Source: Paenibacillus swuensis
Lineage (GTDB): Bacteria; Bacillota; Bacilli; Paenibacillales; DY6
Assembly (NCBI RefSeq): GCF_001644605.1
Contig: NZ_CP011388.1
Coordinates: 262,440-326,439 of the forward strand
Length of the DNA: 64,000 bases
Direction: 5' to 3'
Shown one piece after another: positions 45,398 to 53,311 of the stretch; position 1 is the first letter of the stretch, and every line of letters starts with the position of its first letter. The translations under genes and the position numbers were made by a program. Below the pieces are notes generated by a model. It saw only the letters and a list, made by a program, of their open reading frames with translations. It did no database searches and had not been told where the DNA came from.

Positions 45398-45427
45398 AAT
45401 ATAATCGTTAACAAAGCTGTGTTACAA
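45398..45427 (-). promoter_or_regulatory. Candidate promoter of the DUF6807 operon
   Basis: On the reverse strand TTGTAA (45422-45427) and TATATT (45398-45403) are 18 bp apart, ahead of the first gene of the operon. It overlaps a cre-like site. Confidence 0.5.
45399..45414 (-). promoter_or_regulatory. cre-like (CcpA) site over the operon promoter
   Basis: TTGTTAACGATTATAT on the reverse strand fits WTGNNARCGNWWWCAW with a single mismatch (T for C at position 14). It shares TTGTTAACG with the other cre-like site at 41501-41516 (read there on the + strand). Placement over the -10 suits catabolite repression. Confidence 0.55.
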
Positions 45428-45534
45428 TGCGAAAATAAGGAATAAATCACCTTATTCTTCTTTGTCTTCTCCTAAAGGAAAAATGGCGGCTTTGTGCAAA
45501 AATAGTGATTATCTGCATGTAATACAAATCAGAC

Positions 45535-45572
45535 GAAAAAAGCTGCATCTACGGCTTCCGTAGATACAGCTT
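45535..45572 (-). terminator. Terminator with the same sequence as at 31220
   Basis: Reverse-strand AAGCTGTATCTACGG pairs with CCGTAGATGCAGCTT around a 3-base loop, and a T-run follows. It ends the CBM remnant just upstream. Confidence 0.85.
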
Positions 45573-45588
45573 CAAGATCAAGATAATT

Positions 45589-45790
45589 TTATGGAGTCAC
45601 GGGCGACTCTATCACGTAAAAGTCATCGCCATACGTTGTTCCCGCGTTATTGTAAATATAGATGAGTGCTCTGGAATTGCTTGAGCCGGTAGTGAAGGTG
45701 AGCGTTTGTTTCGTATAGACGCTGGTGGAGATGGCCCCTTTTTTCTCCGTTCCTCCGTAATTCTTCACACCGATAAATCCGCCACCGCCT
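45589..45790 (-). pseudogene. Remnant of a secreted carbohydrate-binding module (C-terminal piece)
   Basis: The reverse frame reads GGGGFIGVKNYGGTEKKG, then YTKQTLTFTTGSSNSRALIYIYNN and YGDDFYVIESP before the stop at 45589. This is the C-terminal part of a CBM like those attached to glucanases (the VKNYGG, FTTG and YGDDF motifs). There is no start, signal peptide or catalytic partner. Upstream sequence joins directly to an unrelated amidase N-terminus in another frame. Confidence 0.65.
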
Positions 45791-45884
45791 GATGTGCATC
45801 TACTGCTGTGCATTCTCCTGCATTCATTGCAGCCTGCATACTTATAATATTCGCTTCGATAATCCAATCAAAATTTGTTACCAT
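45765..45884 (-). pseudogene. Remnant of an amidase (GatA-like) N-terminus
   Basis: From an ATG at 45884, with AGGAGAG about 13 bp upstream, the reverse strand encodes MVTNFDWIIEANIISMQAA followed by MNAGECTAVD and stops at 45765. The pattern FDW.IEA.I..MQAAM.AGE.TAVD is the typical start of amidase-signature enzymes. The catalytic Lys-Ser-Ser part is missing, and the sequence runs into the CBM remnant, so a deletion probably fused two genes. Confidence 0.6.
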
Positions 45885-45987
45885 ATATATGGTCACTCTC
45901 CTGTACTTAGATTTGCGCACGGCAAATTAAGGGTAGCATAGCGGAGTTGTATTAAATAGGGAGAGTATTATTTAGCTCAAGTTATGT

Positions 45988-46309
45988 TTAGAGTACTTTT
46001 TTAAAGAAATAATGCTTTGCTCCATCCGGTGCGTTTTCAAGGATAGCATATTGGTCATATCCATTTTTTAAATAAAACTCCGGTGCTTGAAAACTAAAAG
46101 TATTGTTCCACTTCTGCTAAGAGTTGTGTCCCGATTCCTTGTTTCCTCAAATCCGCATCAACCCATAGAATATCAACTTCTAACCAGTTCCAACATATCT
46201 CAGCAAGAACGCCGCCCATTACGTTACTTTGTTCGTCTTTAACAGTAAGATTAATTTCTTCATATCGGGATGCCAAATGCTCCGGAACGTGCTTTGCGTT
46301 GTATTCAAT
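45988..46309 (-). pseudogene. Broken GNAT acetyltransferase
   Basis: One reverse frame reads EYNAKHVPEHLASRYEEINLTVKDE, then the acetyl-CoA region DADLRKQGIGTQLLAEVEQY and a stop near 46094. The next frame continues with TFSFQAPEFYLKNGYDQYAI and ends HYFFKKVL at 45988. About ten expected residues between the two parts are absent and the frame changes, consistent with a deletion of about 30 bp. No start codon exists at the N-terminus, which directly follows the methyltransferase stop. Confidence 0.7.
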
Positions 46310-46316
46310 ACCCCCC

Positions 46317-47021
46317 TTAATTAGATTTCAACTGCATCAAACTCACCCACAGAAAATCCTCACCAAAGTGTTCGCTAGGCTGCGTAATCTTCTTCATCGC
46401 TCGAAAGTCGACAAACTCAAAATCATCTGCAAATATATCTCTAAGCCTTTCCTCGGTATACCCAATTCCACCTTTAAGACTTCCAGAGCGATAAATTTCC
46501 CAATCCGAAGTATCCTTTCCACCTGCAGTGTTAAAGCACACTAATCCGAAATGGCCGTGAGGCTTAAGTGCCTTCTTCAAAAATTCCAAATAAGTTAACC
46601 GTCGGTGTGGCGCTAGATGATGCAACAGTCCGCAATCGTATATAAAATCGTATGAATTCGGATTAAAGGAGAAATCAAATACGGACTCGCAATGAAAGTC
46701 AATCTCAATAGCAGCTTCGCGCGACCTTTCCTTAGCCCACTGAATCGCATTTTCTGAAAGATCTATGGCATCCACCTTACAACCTTGCTGAGCCATGTAT
46801 ATTGCATTTCGCCCTGGACCACATCCCATTTCCAGCACTCGACCAGGCATAAGACCATTACTGAAATACTCCACCAAATTCTCATCAGGACCTGCAACTC
46901 TAAAAAAAGGAACATCTTTTTCCCGATCAACATAGAAGCGCTCCCAGAATTCTTTGGGATCCCGCAACAAGTGATCAAGCATCCCCATCAGATCTTCATA
47001 GTTCAAAATAGACTCTTTCAA
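46317..47021 (-). CDS. SAM-dependent class I methyltransferase
   Basis: A 234-residue protein with a TTG start at 47021; GGAGG lies 10 bp upstream. Motif I is RVLEMGCGPGRNAIYMAQQG, then VDAIDLSENAIQWAKERS, and the Asp of motif II and FDFIYDCGLLHHLAPHRR follow. The C-terminal part carries the segment YTEERLRDIFADDFEFVDFR. It is a generic Methyltransf_25/11-type enzyme; the substrate is not recognisable. It precedes the broken GNAT gene, which may once have been cotranscribed. Confidence 0.88.
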   Translation of the reverse strand: MKESILNYEDLMGMLDHLLRDPKEFWERFYVDREKDVPFFRVAGPDENLVEYFSNGLMPGRVLEMGCGPGRNAIYMAQQGCKVDAIDLSENAIQWAKERSREAAIEIDFHCESVFDFSFNPNSYDFIYDCGLLHHLAPHRRLTYLEFLKKALKPHGHFGLVCFNTAGGKDTSDWEIYRSGSLKGGIGYTEERLRDIFADDFEFVDFRAMKKITQPSEHFGEDFLWVSLMQLKSN

Positions 47022-47094
47022 TTAACATCCACCTCCACCTATATTTTACTGCAAATTGGAACTATGTAGGAGAATTTTATCCCCGGACGTCAAA

Positions 47095-47127
47095 AAGGGA
47101 CTTGGCGCAAAATTCGCCAAGTCCCTT
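47095..47127 (-). terminator. Strong terminator after the S-layer-homology gene
   Basis: The 13 bp arms AAGGGACTTGGCG and CGCCAAGTCCCTT surround a 7-base loop, followed by a T-run on the reverse strand. Confidence 0.9.
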
Positions 47128-47147
47128 CATTTAAAAACTAATGCAAA

Positions 47148-49214
47148 CTACGATACCCCGTCAAACACGATATAGATCGTGTCATCTCCGTTCTTCGTCC
47201 GCAAGCCGTTCCACCCCGCCGCATCGGTTATACCCGAATCGTTGGATAGCGTATATTTCTTCCCCGCTTCAAGCGGTGTCTTCAGTTGCAGTGTTACTTC
47301 GGTTACGATTTTGCCGGTGTTGTTGACGCCGTCCGATTCAATCTCAAGCTCAGCACCGCCCTGCAAGCGTAAATTAAACAAGGCTTTAGAGATGTTTTTG
47401 ACAGGCTCGCTAAAAATCACTTTCACCGAATTTCGATTAACCGGCGTGACTTGCTTCACATAAGGAGTATGGTTCTCTACCTCAGTACCGGCAAATGATT
47501 TCCGGTTCGCTCCGTCCGAAGTGACCAGACCCGGGATGTTGGATACGGACACTTCATAAACATGACCTACACGCAACAGATTCGGATTCGCATCGCCGGT
47601 TCGGAACTGCACCGTCACCGCATGGTCGGTACCTGATTTCCGCTGAACGAAGGTTTTCCAATCTTGAAGCGACACTTGCCCGCCATTGTCCTTCACACTT
47701 TGAATTCGCAGGGCCGACACTTCACTGTCCGAAAGAGCCCGATTAAAGTAAACTTCAATGGTGTTCTTATTCATCGTTCCGATGGACTGCAGTTGTACCG
47801 CTTTCTGCGGATTGGAGATGCCCCCGAACGACCATTCGCTGAGCGTTTCCATATGGTTTCCGCCCAGGTCCACAATATCTTTGACCGTTAATTTATACAA
47901 GGTGGCGTCTTTCTGCTGCGATGTGGTGATAATGACCGTCTTGCCGTCATCTTGCAACGCCAGACGTTGGATCGACAAGCCGTTATTAAGGCTATAAAAG
48001 CCGGGATTGCGCGCTTGGTCCGGGTTGACTTTTTCACTAAAAACAAGCGTTAAGGTTGCATCCGGATTCAGTTTTGCCGAAGTCACTTTAGGCCGGTTAC
48101 CGTCCTGATTTCCTATGAAAGAAACCACTTTGTCATCCATCACATTGCCTGATAAATCTTTAATTCTACGGATCGTTAATTTATAGGTTTTACCGTCCTG
48201 CTGCTCTGTGGTCCCGAGTGTCACTTTGCGCTTGTCTGAAGATACATTGGCGGACAGAACTCGAACACCGTTGTCGATCGTATAATTCCCTTCCGTCGTT
48301 GCCGTTCCTGCATCCACGGGTTCCTGGAATGTAATCTCCACGGTGCGCTTTGGAAGATTGACGACAGACGTAACTTGCGGTTTGCCCGAATCATCTGATA
48401 ATGCTTTATACTTTCGTTCTGATCCGTCGATGTACAGGGAGTAGGTTTGATTGTAATTCTGCTTATTGGTCAACAACACAACCGTCAACCCGTCCGCGCT
48501 TAACGTTGCTTGTTGAATAAACACACCGTTGCCGCGGTCGTCTTTCAAAACAAATCTGGATTTATCCGCCGATTTAACAGCAGTGTTGAATGTAATGAGG
48601 ATGATGTTGTTTTTTAACGGCACTACGGATTTCACTGACATCGGTACCTTATGAGTGTCTTCATAGACAGTGTACGCCGCTTCCACCAACAACCCCCGGG
48701 TCGCATTGTCCGTATAATTAGCCCGCGGGGAGAACCACTTGCGATCCAGTGCGATGGCTACACTGCTTGCCGCCCATTTGGACACGTACCCGTTCACTTT
48801 CGTCGAACTGGACCCGGAAATGCCATACGTCCTTACGAGGACCGTGGCCAATTGCTCCGCGCTAACTTTCGTAAGCGGCTCAAAGCGCCCGTTGCTTACG
48901 CCTTTCATTAACCCCGCCGCGCTAACCGCAGCAATCTCGTCGAACGACCAGCGCGTCTTGAGTACATCGTTGTACTTCGATGCCGTCGACTGATTCGAAG
49001 ACAACTCCAGCAACCGAAACAGCACAGCCGCAAACTGTTCCCTTGTCATCGACTCGTTCAGCCTCGAGCTCCCATCGCTAAACCCGGCAAAGATCCCTTT
49101 GTTCACTAACACCTCATATTTCTGGTCTACCGTTAAATCCGCCGCAAAAGCCACAGGTGTTACCGCACTTAACATCAGAAGCAGAACTAAGCCAAATGAC
49201 ATGACTTTCCTCAT
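47148..49214 (-). CDS. Secreted S-layer homology domain protein with Ig-like repeats
   Basis: A 688-residue protein. The signal peptide ends VTPVAFAADL (about residue 25). Three S-layer homology motifs follow: QKYEVLVNKGIFAGFSDGSSR, then WSFDEIAAVSAAGLMKGVSNG, then WAASSVAIALDRKWFSP. They anchor it to cell-wall polymer. From about residue 195 there are five SbsA/Big-type Ig-like repeats, each with the form V.SV..L....+.+.F and a K.YKL.I..I.DL.GN segment. There is no catalytic domain. AGGAGG precedes the ATG. It is a single-gene unit with its own terminator; a structural or adhesive role is likely. Confidence 0.92.
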   Translation of the reverse strand: MRKVMSFGLVLLLMLSAVTPVAFAADLTVDQKYEVLVNKGIFAGFSDGSSRLNESMTREQFAAVLFRLLELSSNQSTASKYNDVLKTRWSFDEIAAVSAAGLMKGVSNGRFEPLTKVSAEQLATVLVRTYGISGSSSTKVNGYVSKWAASSVAIALDRKWFSPRANYTDNATRGLLVEAAYTVYEDTHKVPMSVKSVVPLKNNIILITFNTAVKSADKSRFVLKDDRGNGVFIQQATLSADGLTVVLLTNKQNYNQTYSLYIDGSERKYKALSDDSGKPQVTSVVNLPKRTVEITFQEPVDAGTATTEGNYTIDNGVRVLSANVSSDKRKVTLGTTEQQDGKTYKLTIRRIKDLSGNVMDDKVVSFIGNQDGNRPKVTSAKLNPDATLTLVFSEKVNPDQARNPGFYSLNNGLSIQRLALQDDGKTVIITTSQQKDATLYKLTVKDIVDLGGNHMETLSEWSFGGISNPQKAVQLQSIGTMNKNTIEVYFNRALSDSEVSALRIQSVKDNGGQVSLQDWKTFVQRKSGTDHAVTVQFRTGDANPNLLRVGHVYEVSVSNIPGLVTSDGANRKSFAGTEVENHTPYVKQVTPVNRNSVKVIFSEPVKNISKALFNLRLQGGAELEIESDGVNNTGKIVTEVTLQLKTPLEAGKKYTLSNDSGITDAAGWNGLRTKNGDDTIYIVFDGVS

Positions 49215-49388
49215 TAATTACGCCTCCTTAGCGTGAAATTGGGTCATTGTGAATACCCGTTATACGCTGTTAAACCCATTTTTGTTGCTCGAATCTCCCG
49301 ATACTTTCAAATACAGGTCTAACGTCCTTCATGCTGTCGAATGGTGTAAATCTCGACATTATGCCATAGTTCTGTTATTCAAGAACGC

Positions 49389-49410
49389 AAAAAAAGCCCC
49401 GTCAGGGACT
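49389..49410 (-). terminator. Terminator after the PfpI-like gene
   Basis: AGTCCC and GGGGCT on the reverse strand pair (one G-U) around TGAC, followed by TTTTTTT. Confidence 0.8.
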
Positions 49411-49433
49411 CTGATAGAATCACTTGCTATATT

Positions 49434-50030
49434 TTAGACCCTATTCCAGTCATACTCCATAATTCTTGCGGTGCTTAGCGCTCTTTCTTCACCAAACAAT
49501 CTCTCTATGACATACAAAGAGGCATCCATACCTGCAGAAACGCCTGCGGATAACACGATTTTTCCGTTATCAACATATCTAGCTTCCTCTAAAATTTCAG
49601 CTGAGGGGAGGATGGCCCTTAATTCGTTGATTGCCAAACGATTTGTAGTCAGTTTTAATCCATCCAATAGGTCGGTCATTGCAATGATTAAAGCTCCTGT
49701 ACATACGGATAGAACAATCTCAACTCTATGGAAAGCCTCTTTGATCCAATCTGTGATAACAACATTATGCATTTCCGTTCTTGCTCCCCATCCACCAGGT
49801 ATGATTAAGATGTCTGGCTGTGGACAGTTAGCAATGGTGTACGAAGGGTTTATACTAAGTTGCCCCAATGCAATTACTGGGCGGTTGTGCTCCGCGACTG
49901 TATAAACATTCAGATCCTTGCCTCTGTTACTCCCTGTGATAAACACCTCAAACGGCCCTACAAAATCCAACGGCTCCACACGATCATAAATCAAAATAGC
50001 TACATTTTTTGCTTGGCTTTCCTGATTCAT
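49434..50030 (-). CDS. DJ-1/PfpI family protein (isonitrile hydratase-like branch)
   Basis: A 198-residue class I glutamine-amidotransferase-like fold. It has the start VAILIYDRVEPLDFVGPFEVF, PDILIIPGGWGAR, and the nucleophile elbow with C110 in VLSVCTGALI. The position usually held by His in the TTH-type motif is Asn130 in LTTNRLAINEL, so the usual catalytic pair is not intact. GGAGATGATGTT precedes the ATG. It starts 15 bp after the stop of the nucleotidyltransferase-like gene and is likely cotranscribed with it. Function is unknown; enzyme activity may be altered. Confidence 0.82.
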   Translation of the reverse strand: MNQESQAKNVAILIYDRVEPLDFVGPFEVFITGSNRGKDLNVYTVAEHNRPVIALGQLSINPSYTIANCPQPDILIIPGGWGARTEMHNVVITDWIKEAFHRVEIVLSVCTGALIIAMTDLLDGLKLTTNRLAINELRAILPSAEILEEARYVDNGKIVLSAGVSAGMDASLYVIERLFGEERALSTARIMEYDWNRV

Positions 50031-50045
50031 AACATCATCTCCATC

Positions 50046-50612
50046 CTATGTATGAAAGACCGTTACTTGGGGCCACTTGCTCTTTAAATTCTTTTGCACA
50101 ATGCGCTTTTCATATATGGCAGCCAGTTCCGGAGAGGATTGAAATAACGGGGTTGGTTTAATGTTCATCTCCAGCACATCTTCAAGCCCCCACGGCGTAG
50201 TCACAATCACTTGATCCCACACATCCAGCTTTAAACCCAACCCAGTCGCGGTCTCGGGAAACTTAGAAATCGCATCCTCGGACGAAGTATACGGCGGTAT
50301 GTCATTTACTAGATGCATCCTGGCTTCATTCTTTACTGACCATGGAATGGTTGGCGCGAGCTGTTGTAACCGAAGTTCAAGTTCTTTTTCATAACCTTCA
50401 TCCACTTCCGCTGGGTCAAAAAAAATCACATCCACATCCGCAAGCGGCGTCCGCTCTCTATATCCGTGAAGGGTGTCCCAAATCTTGGAGCGAACGAATC
50501 CCGCACAAACCCACCAATCGGGGAGCTCTAGCGTCTTAACCGTTTTCAGGATGTCCATGATCCATCCGTCGGTTTGGAATAGGAGTAGAAGATCTTCTTT
50601 ATTTTGAATCAA
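50046..50612 (-). CDS. Nucleotidyltransferase-family (NTP_transf_6/DUF925-like) protein
   Basis: The start chosen is the TTG at 50612 with AAGGAG 7 bp upstream; the frame continues beyond to 50672 but would overlap the GNAT gene. This gives about 188 residues. The family pattern is WVCAGFVRSKIWDTLHGYRERTPLADVDVIFFDP, with the DVDVIFFD acidic cluster. PPYTSSEDAISKFPETATGLGLK follows, then WGLEDVLEMNIKPTP. These are the hallmarks of the NTP_transf_6 family. The substrate of the family is not established. Confidence 0.82.
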   Translation of the reverse strand: MIQNKEDLLLLFQTDGWIMDILKTVKTLELPDWWVCAGFVRSKIWDTLHGYRERTPLADVDVIFFDPAEVDEGYEKELELRLQQLAPTIPWSVKNEARMHLVNDIPPYTSSEDAISKFPETATGLGLKLDVWDQVIVTTPWGLEDVLEMNIKPTPLFQSSPELAAIYEKRIVQKNLKSKWPQVTVFHT

Positions 50613-50631
50613 AATGGTGCTCCTTCCGGAC

Positions 50632-51096
50632 TTAACCCAGTTTTTTAGTAAACAGAATCTCCAACGGTTCATTCTCTAACAACAAACAACCCGCATCACG
50701 ATAGCTGAGACGTCTATAAAAGTGCTGTGCCTCTTCATTAGCCAATGTGGATGTCATCACAAGCTTGTACCCTTTCTGTACCATCTCCCGCTCCCAAAAT
50801 AACACCGTTTCCTTCCCCCATCCCTTCCCTCGAAAAGGCTCATCAATCCAAAGCATGTTCATGAAAGGGGTATTGTCCCAGAAGTAACTGTAAAGCATCC
50901 ATCCAACAGCATCCGCTTCAACTCGTAGAATGTATATCTCATTGGCTTTAATTTTCGGCAAAATTAAGCTCTCTAAGATATGAGAATCCCGTGTTTTGAT
51001 ATATTCATAGTCTTGTTCTACCGCAACAGTAATGTGCCATTGGGCTACTCCTCTCCACCGCAAGTTACAGATCTGTACCCGGCGTAAACACGCCAA
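50632..51096 (-). CDS. GNAT-family N-acetyltransferase (start uncertain)
   Basis: The frame runs from a TTG at 51096, overlapping the upstream gene, but the real N-terminus is probably near ITVAVEQDYEYIKTRD. Just there, GGAGAGGAG precedes an ATG (at about 51038) that is one base out of frame, so either a rare start or a one-base error must be considered. The domain itself is clear: EIYILRVEADAVGWMLYSYFWDNTPFMNMLWI, the acetyl-CoA loop EPFRGKGWGKETVLFWEREM, and the TLANEEAQHFYRRLSYRDAG region. The gene lies between a conserved hypothetical gene and the NTP_transf_6-like gene in a leftward series. Confidence 0.75.
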   Translation of the reverse strand: MACLRRVQICNLRWRGVAQWHITVAVEQDYEYIKTRDSHILESLILPKIKANEIYILRVEADAVGWMLYSYFWDNTPFMNMLWIDEPFRGKGWGKETVLFWEREMVQKGYKLVMTSTLANEEAQHFYRRLSYRDAGCLLLENEPLEILFTKKLG

Positions 51097-51502
51097 CCAC
51101 TTCGAAATATAAATCTTCTAGTCGATACTCCTGCTCATCGAGAGGCAGCGCCTTAAACTCGTCGGTAAGGGTATATGCCTCACTTGTGGGATAGGGTCTC
51201 CAAAAAGTTAACCCAATTTCCCTGAATTTATAGAGACAGCCGGATTCCGTATAATCATTATATTTAGCAACCTTGCTTACATGCTCAACAATACGGTCCG
51301 CTAACGTGCAGAATACATCCAGTCCGTCATATTCAACATGGAGTCCACTCGCAATCTGAATAAAGTTCGCCCTACCCTCACTGTCAAAATCAATCCGGCC
51401 ATACATCATATAATTTCGATCAACCGCAAACAGTTCTTGGTGCGTCATCCCCAGTAGATAAGGACCTATAGATTTCCCGGGTATTACTTTCATGGAATTC
51501 AT
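51065..51502 (-). CDS. Hypothetical protein
   Basis: A 145-residue soluble protein (MNSMKVIPGKSIGPYLLGMTHQEL...). GGGGAGG lies about 13 bp upstream. I do not recognise a named domain. The start GKSIGPYLLGMT and the acidic, aromatic-rich body resemble small proteins seen among immunity-like and accessory genes, but no assignment is safe. It contains no signal peptide or membrane segment and no cysteine pair. It is first in the leftward series with the GNAT, NTP_transf_6 and PfpI genes. Confidence 0.7.
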   Translation of the reverse strand: MNSMKVIPGKSIGPYLLGMTHQELFAVDRNYMMYGRIDFDSEGRANFIQIASGLHVEYDGLDVFCTLADRIVEHVSKVAKYNDYTESGCLYKFREIGLTFWRPYPTSEAYTLTDEFKALPLDEQEYRLEDLYFEVVGVFTPGTDL

Positions 51503-51577
51503 GGTTTGTCTTCGCCTCCCCTTTTTATTGCGTTCGCTCTTGTGAGTTTATCAAGAAAAAGCTTTACTTGCTAGGAA

Positions 51578-51619
51578 ATAAAAACCGGCTCAGCCTAGTG
51601 AAATCTAGGACCAAAGCCG
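51578..51619 (-). terminator. Leftward terminator opposite the candidate small RNA
   Basis: On the reverse strand CGGCT and CCTAG pair with CTAGG and AGCCG in a nested stem, followed by GTTTTT. It is the end point for transcripts entering from the small membrane-protein gene side. Confidence 0.7.
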
Positions 51620-51641
51620 CTCAATATGTTATACTTTGGAT

Positions 51642-51727
51642 AGAATGTTAGGGGATAGGGCGTTACGACCGCCCTACCCTGTGATTCAAGCGAGTGCCTC
51701 AACTGTGATTCCAGTTGGGGCTTTTAC
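51642..51727 (+). ncRNA. Candidate small antisense-type RNA
   Basis: An extended -10 (TG-T-TATACT, 51627-51635) precedes a short segment with a strong hairpin: TAGGGCG pairs with CGCCCTA (51656-51676), extended by GGG/CCC with one bulge. It ends in a terminator whose arms GCCTCAACTG and CAGTTGGGGC (51696-51721) are followed by TTTT. No good -35 is seen. A leftward terminator at 51578-51619 would let it overlap the 3' part of an opposing transcript, the layout of Bacillus type I antitoxin RNAs. The opposing strand has only a startless hydrophobic frame (LLLLLSAILNLLTAGLNW, 51744-51813). Confidence 0.5.
51696..51725 (+). terminator. Rightward terminator of the candidate small RNA
   Basis: Ten-base arms with one G-U pair, a 6-base loop, followed by TTTT. 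Confidence 0.75.
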
Positions 51728-51814
51728 ATTTTTAGGCGTTCTTTCAATGCATTTTACCAGTTGAGCCCGGCTGTCAGCAAATTAAGAATCGCGCTAAGAA
51801 GTAAAAGCAGCTCA

Positions 51815-52072
51815 CTAGTTTATTCTATTATTTCTTTTCTGAGCTAAAATGAAAATGATCGTTAAAAGAATATACAAAGCTAGATTGGTAGGTTTAGCTA
51901 TACCATAGTATAGGGATTGAAAAATTCCGCCAACAATCATAATTAAAGCAACCACCGTCAGTATTTTACTTACTCTAACATGGCTTTTTTTTAATCCAAA
52001 AGTAAGGAATAACATAAGGGCTATTACTGGGACTAAAAATAAGCTTAAGATGACCAAATATGCCGAAATCAT
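51815..52072 (-). CDS. Small three-helix membrane protein of unknown function
   Basis: An 85-residue protein with hydrophobic segments at about 4-26, 36-54 and 62-78, separated by short basic loops (LKKSHVRVSK and the tail QKRNNRIN). TTGGAGG is 8 bp before the ATG. It starts 14 bp after the stalk-domain gene and is probably its operon partner. No family is recognised. Confidence 0.7.
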   Translation of the reverse strand: MISAYLVILSLFLVPVIALMLFLTFGLKKSHVRVSKILTVVALIMIVGGIFQSLYYGIAKPTNLALYILLTIIFILAQKRNNRIN

Positions 52073-52086
52073 ATGTTATCCTCCAA

Positions 52087-53223
52087 TTACTCCTCAACCC
52101 ACTTATAAGTCAAATACTCATCTTTATTCTCTGTAAATGGAGACTTATTCTTAAAGTACAATACATCTCCTGAACGCTTCACAAAAGTCAAATGATCGCC
52201 CCTATACGGAACATCATTAACCTCGACGTACTCTTGTTCCTCTTTTGACAGCAGCTTTTTGTACAATGCAGTATTGGTACCGAATTTACGATCGATCAGC
52301 ATAAGGATGCCGCTGTCGTTAGGACGAATCAGCAATATATCCTCATCCATGCCTTCCACAAAATACTCATCTTTCTCCCCGCCCAGCTTCTGTAGATCCA
52401 AAGTTTCTGTTTCCGCACCTGTGCCGTCTTCAATGAGTCTTAACGTGTGACCGTCGGTAATCAGTAACTGATTGTTAACGTGTCCCACGTTCTCCTGAAA
52501 CCTCATCCAATAATGGACATGCGATTGATGTATGACAGCGCCGTCTTTCATGATCACCGAGAATGTTCGATTGTTAATATGCGGTTCACCATAGTTATCA
52601 TTCAGGGTCAGCTGCAGCAGTCCGCCCGGCGTTGTGCGAAATCGAAAAGATAAGTACTCATAGATAGGAGCTCCGAGCTTCGCCAACTTCTTCTCCCTAC
52701 CCTGTCGGTCTACTACGTACAACGCCGATTCCTTAGGTTCCACAATATAGGTCAATCCGCCATGTTTGGCAGAGTAACTTCGGTACGTATTGAGCCCGTG
52801 TGCGGTAATTGTTCTGGTCTTGGCATCCCACCGCAGCGCATCGGATTCAATAGCACGCGCCAGAAACCGTATAGGGATATACAACTCTTCCTGATATTTA
52901 AAAGGAGCTCCTCCCACATCCGCCAACTTCCCGTCCAGCATCCCGGCGGAACTTCCCACACGAACCGCGAATTTCTTCTTCCAACTATCGAAGGCTGCCC
53001 GACGACCGTTGTTGTCCCATGTCAACTTGAGTCCCGATGAACTAAGTGTTTGTAGCACGGGCACATAGACAACGCCTTGATGTACAACCGCTTTGCCGTC
53101 GTTCGTGCTTTTGTTATCCCAACGCAATGTATAATTCACATTTATAGAATCAGCCTTTATCCATGTCGGATCTATGAATGCAGCAGTAATCATCATTAAA
53201 GCGATGTATAGTGTCTTCTTCAT
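52087..53223 (-). CDS. Stalk domain (copper amine oxidase N-terminal type) secreted protein
   Basis: The preferred start is the ATG at 53223 (MKKTLYIALMMITAAF), giving 378 residues; upstream codons MWCL have no better site. A signal peptide precedes KADSINV. The Cu_amine_oxidN1 fold is visible in VVYVPVLQTLSSSGLKLTWDNNGRRAAF, then GGAPFKYQEELYIPIRFLARAIESDALRWDAKTRTIT. The C-terminal 230 residues look like a beta-propeller-type domain (LLITDGHTLRLIEDG, EDILLIRPNDSGILMLID) without a recognised catalytic motif. Such stalk proteins sit on the wall or outer membrane face; the ligand is unknown. Confidence 0.85.
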   Translation of the reverse strand: MKKTLYIALMMITAAFIDPTWIKADSINVNYTLRWDNKSTNDGKAVVHQGVVYVPVLQTLSSSGLKLTWDNNGRRAAFDSWKKKFAVRVGSSAGMLDGKLADVGGAPFKYQEELYIPIRFLARAIESDALRWDAKTRTITAHGLNTYRSYSAKHGGLTYIVEPKESALYVVDRQGREKKLAKLGAPIYEYLSFRFRTTPGGLLQLTLNDNYGEPHINNRTFSVIMKDGAVIHQSHVHYWMRFQENVGHVNNQLLITDGHTLRLIEDGTGAETETLDLQKLGGEKDEYFVEGMDEDILLIRPNDSGILMLIDRKFGTNTALYKKLLSKEEQEYVEVNDVPYRGDHLTFVKRSGDVLYFKNKSPFTENKDEYLTYKWVEE

Positions 53224-53311
53224 TTTTAAACACCACACCTTTCCGTTTATCTACACTTTAAGACGTGTTACAGGTTGCAATAGTTTCGCAAAAGGATAGC
53301 AATCAACAAGT

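Noticed and set aside
45341..45480. Riboswitch or T-box upstream of the DUF6807 operon
   Set aside because: The leader is short and shows no conserved aptamer or antiterminator pattern, only promoter and cre-like elements.
51647..51766. Short forward frame MLGDRALRPP... within the candidate small RNA
   Set aside because: Poor ribosome site, and it crosses both hairpins and the terminator; it looks like a by-product of the RNA gene.
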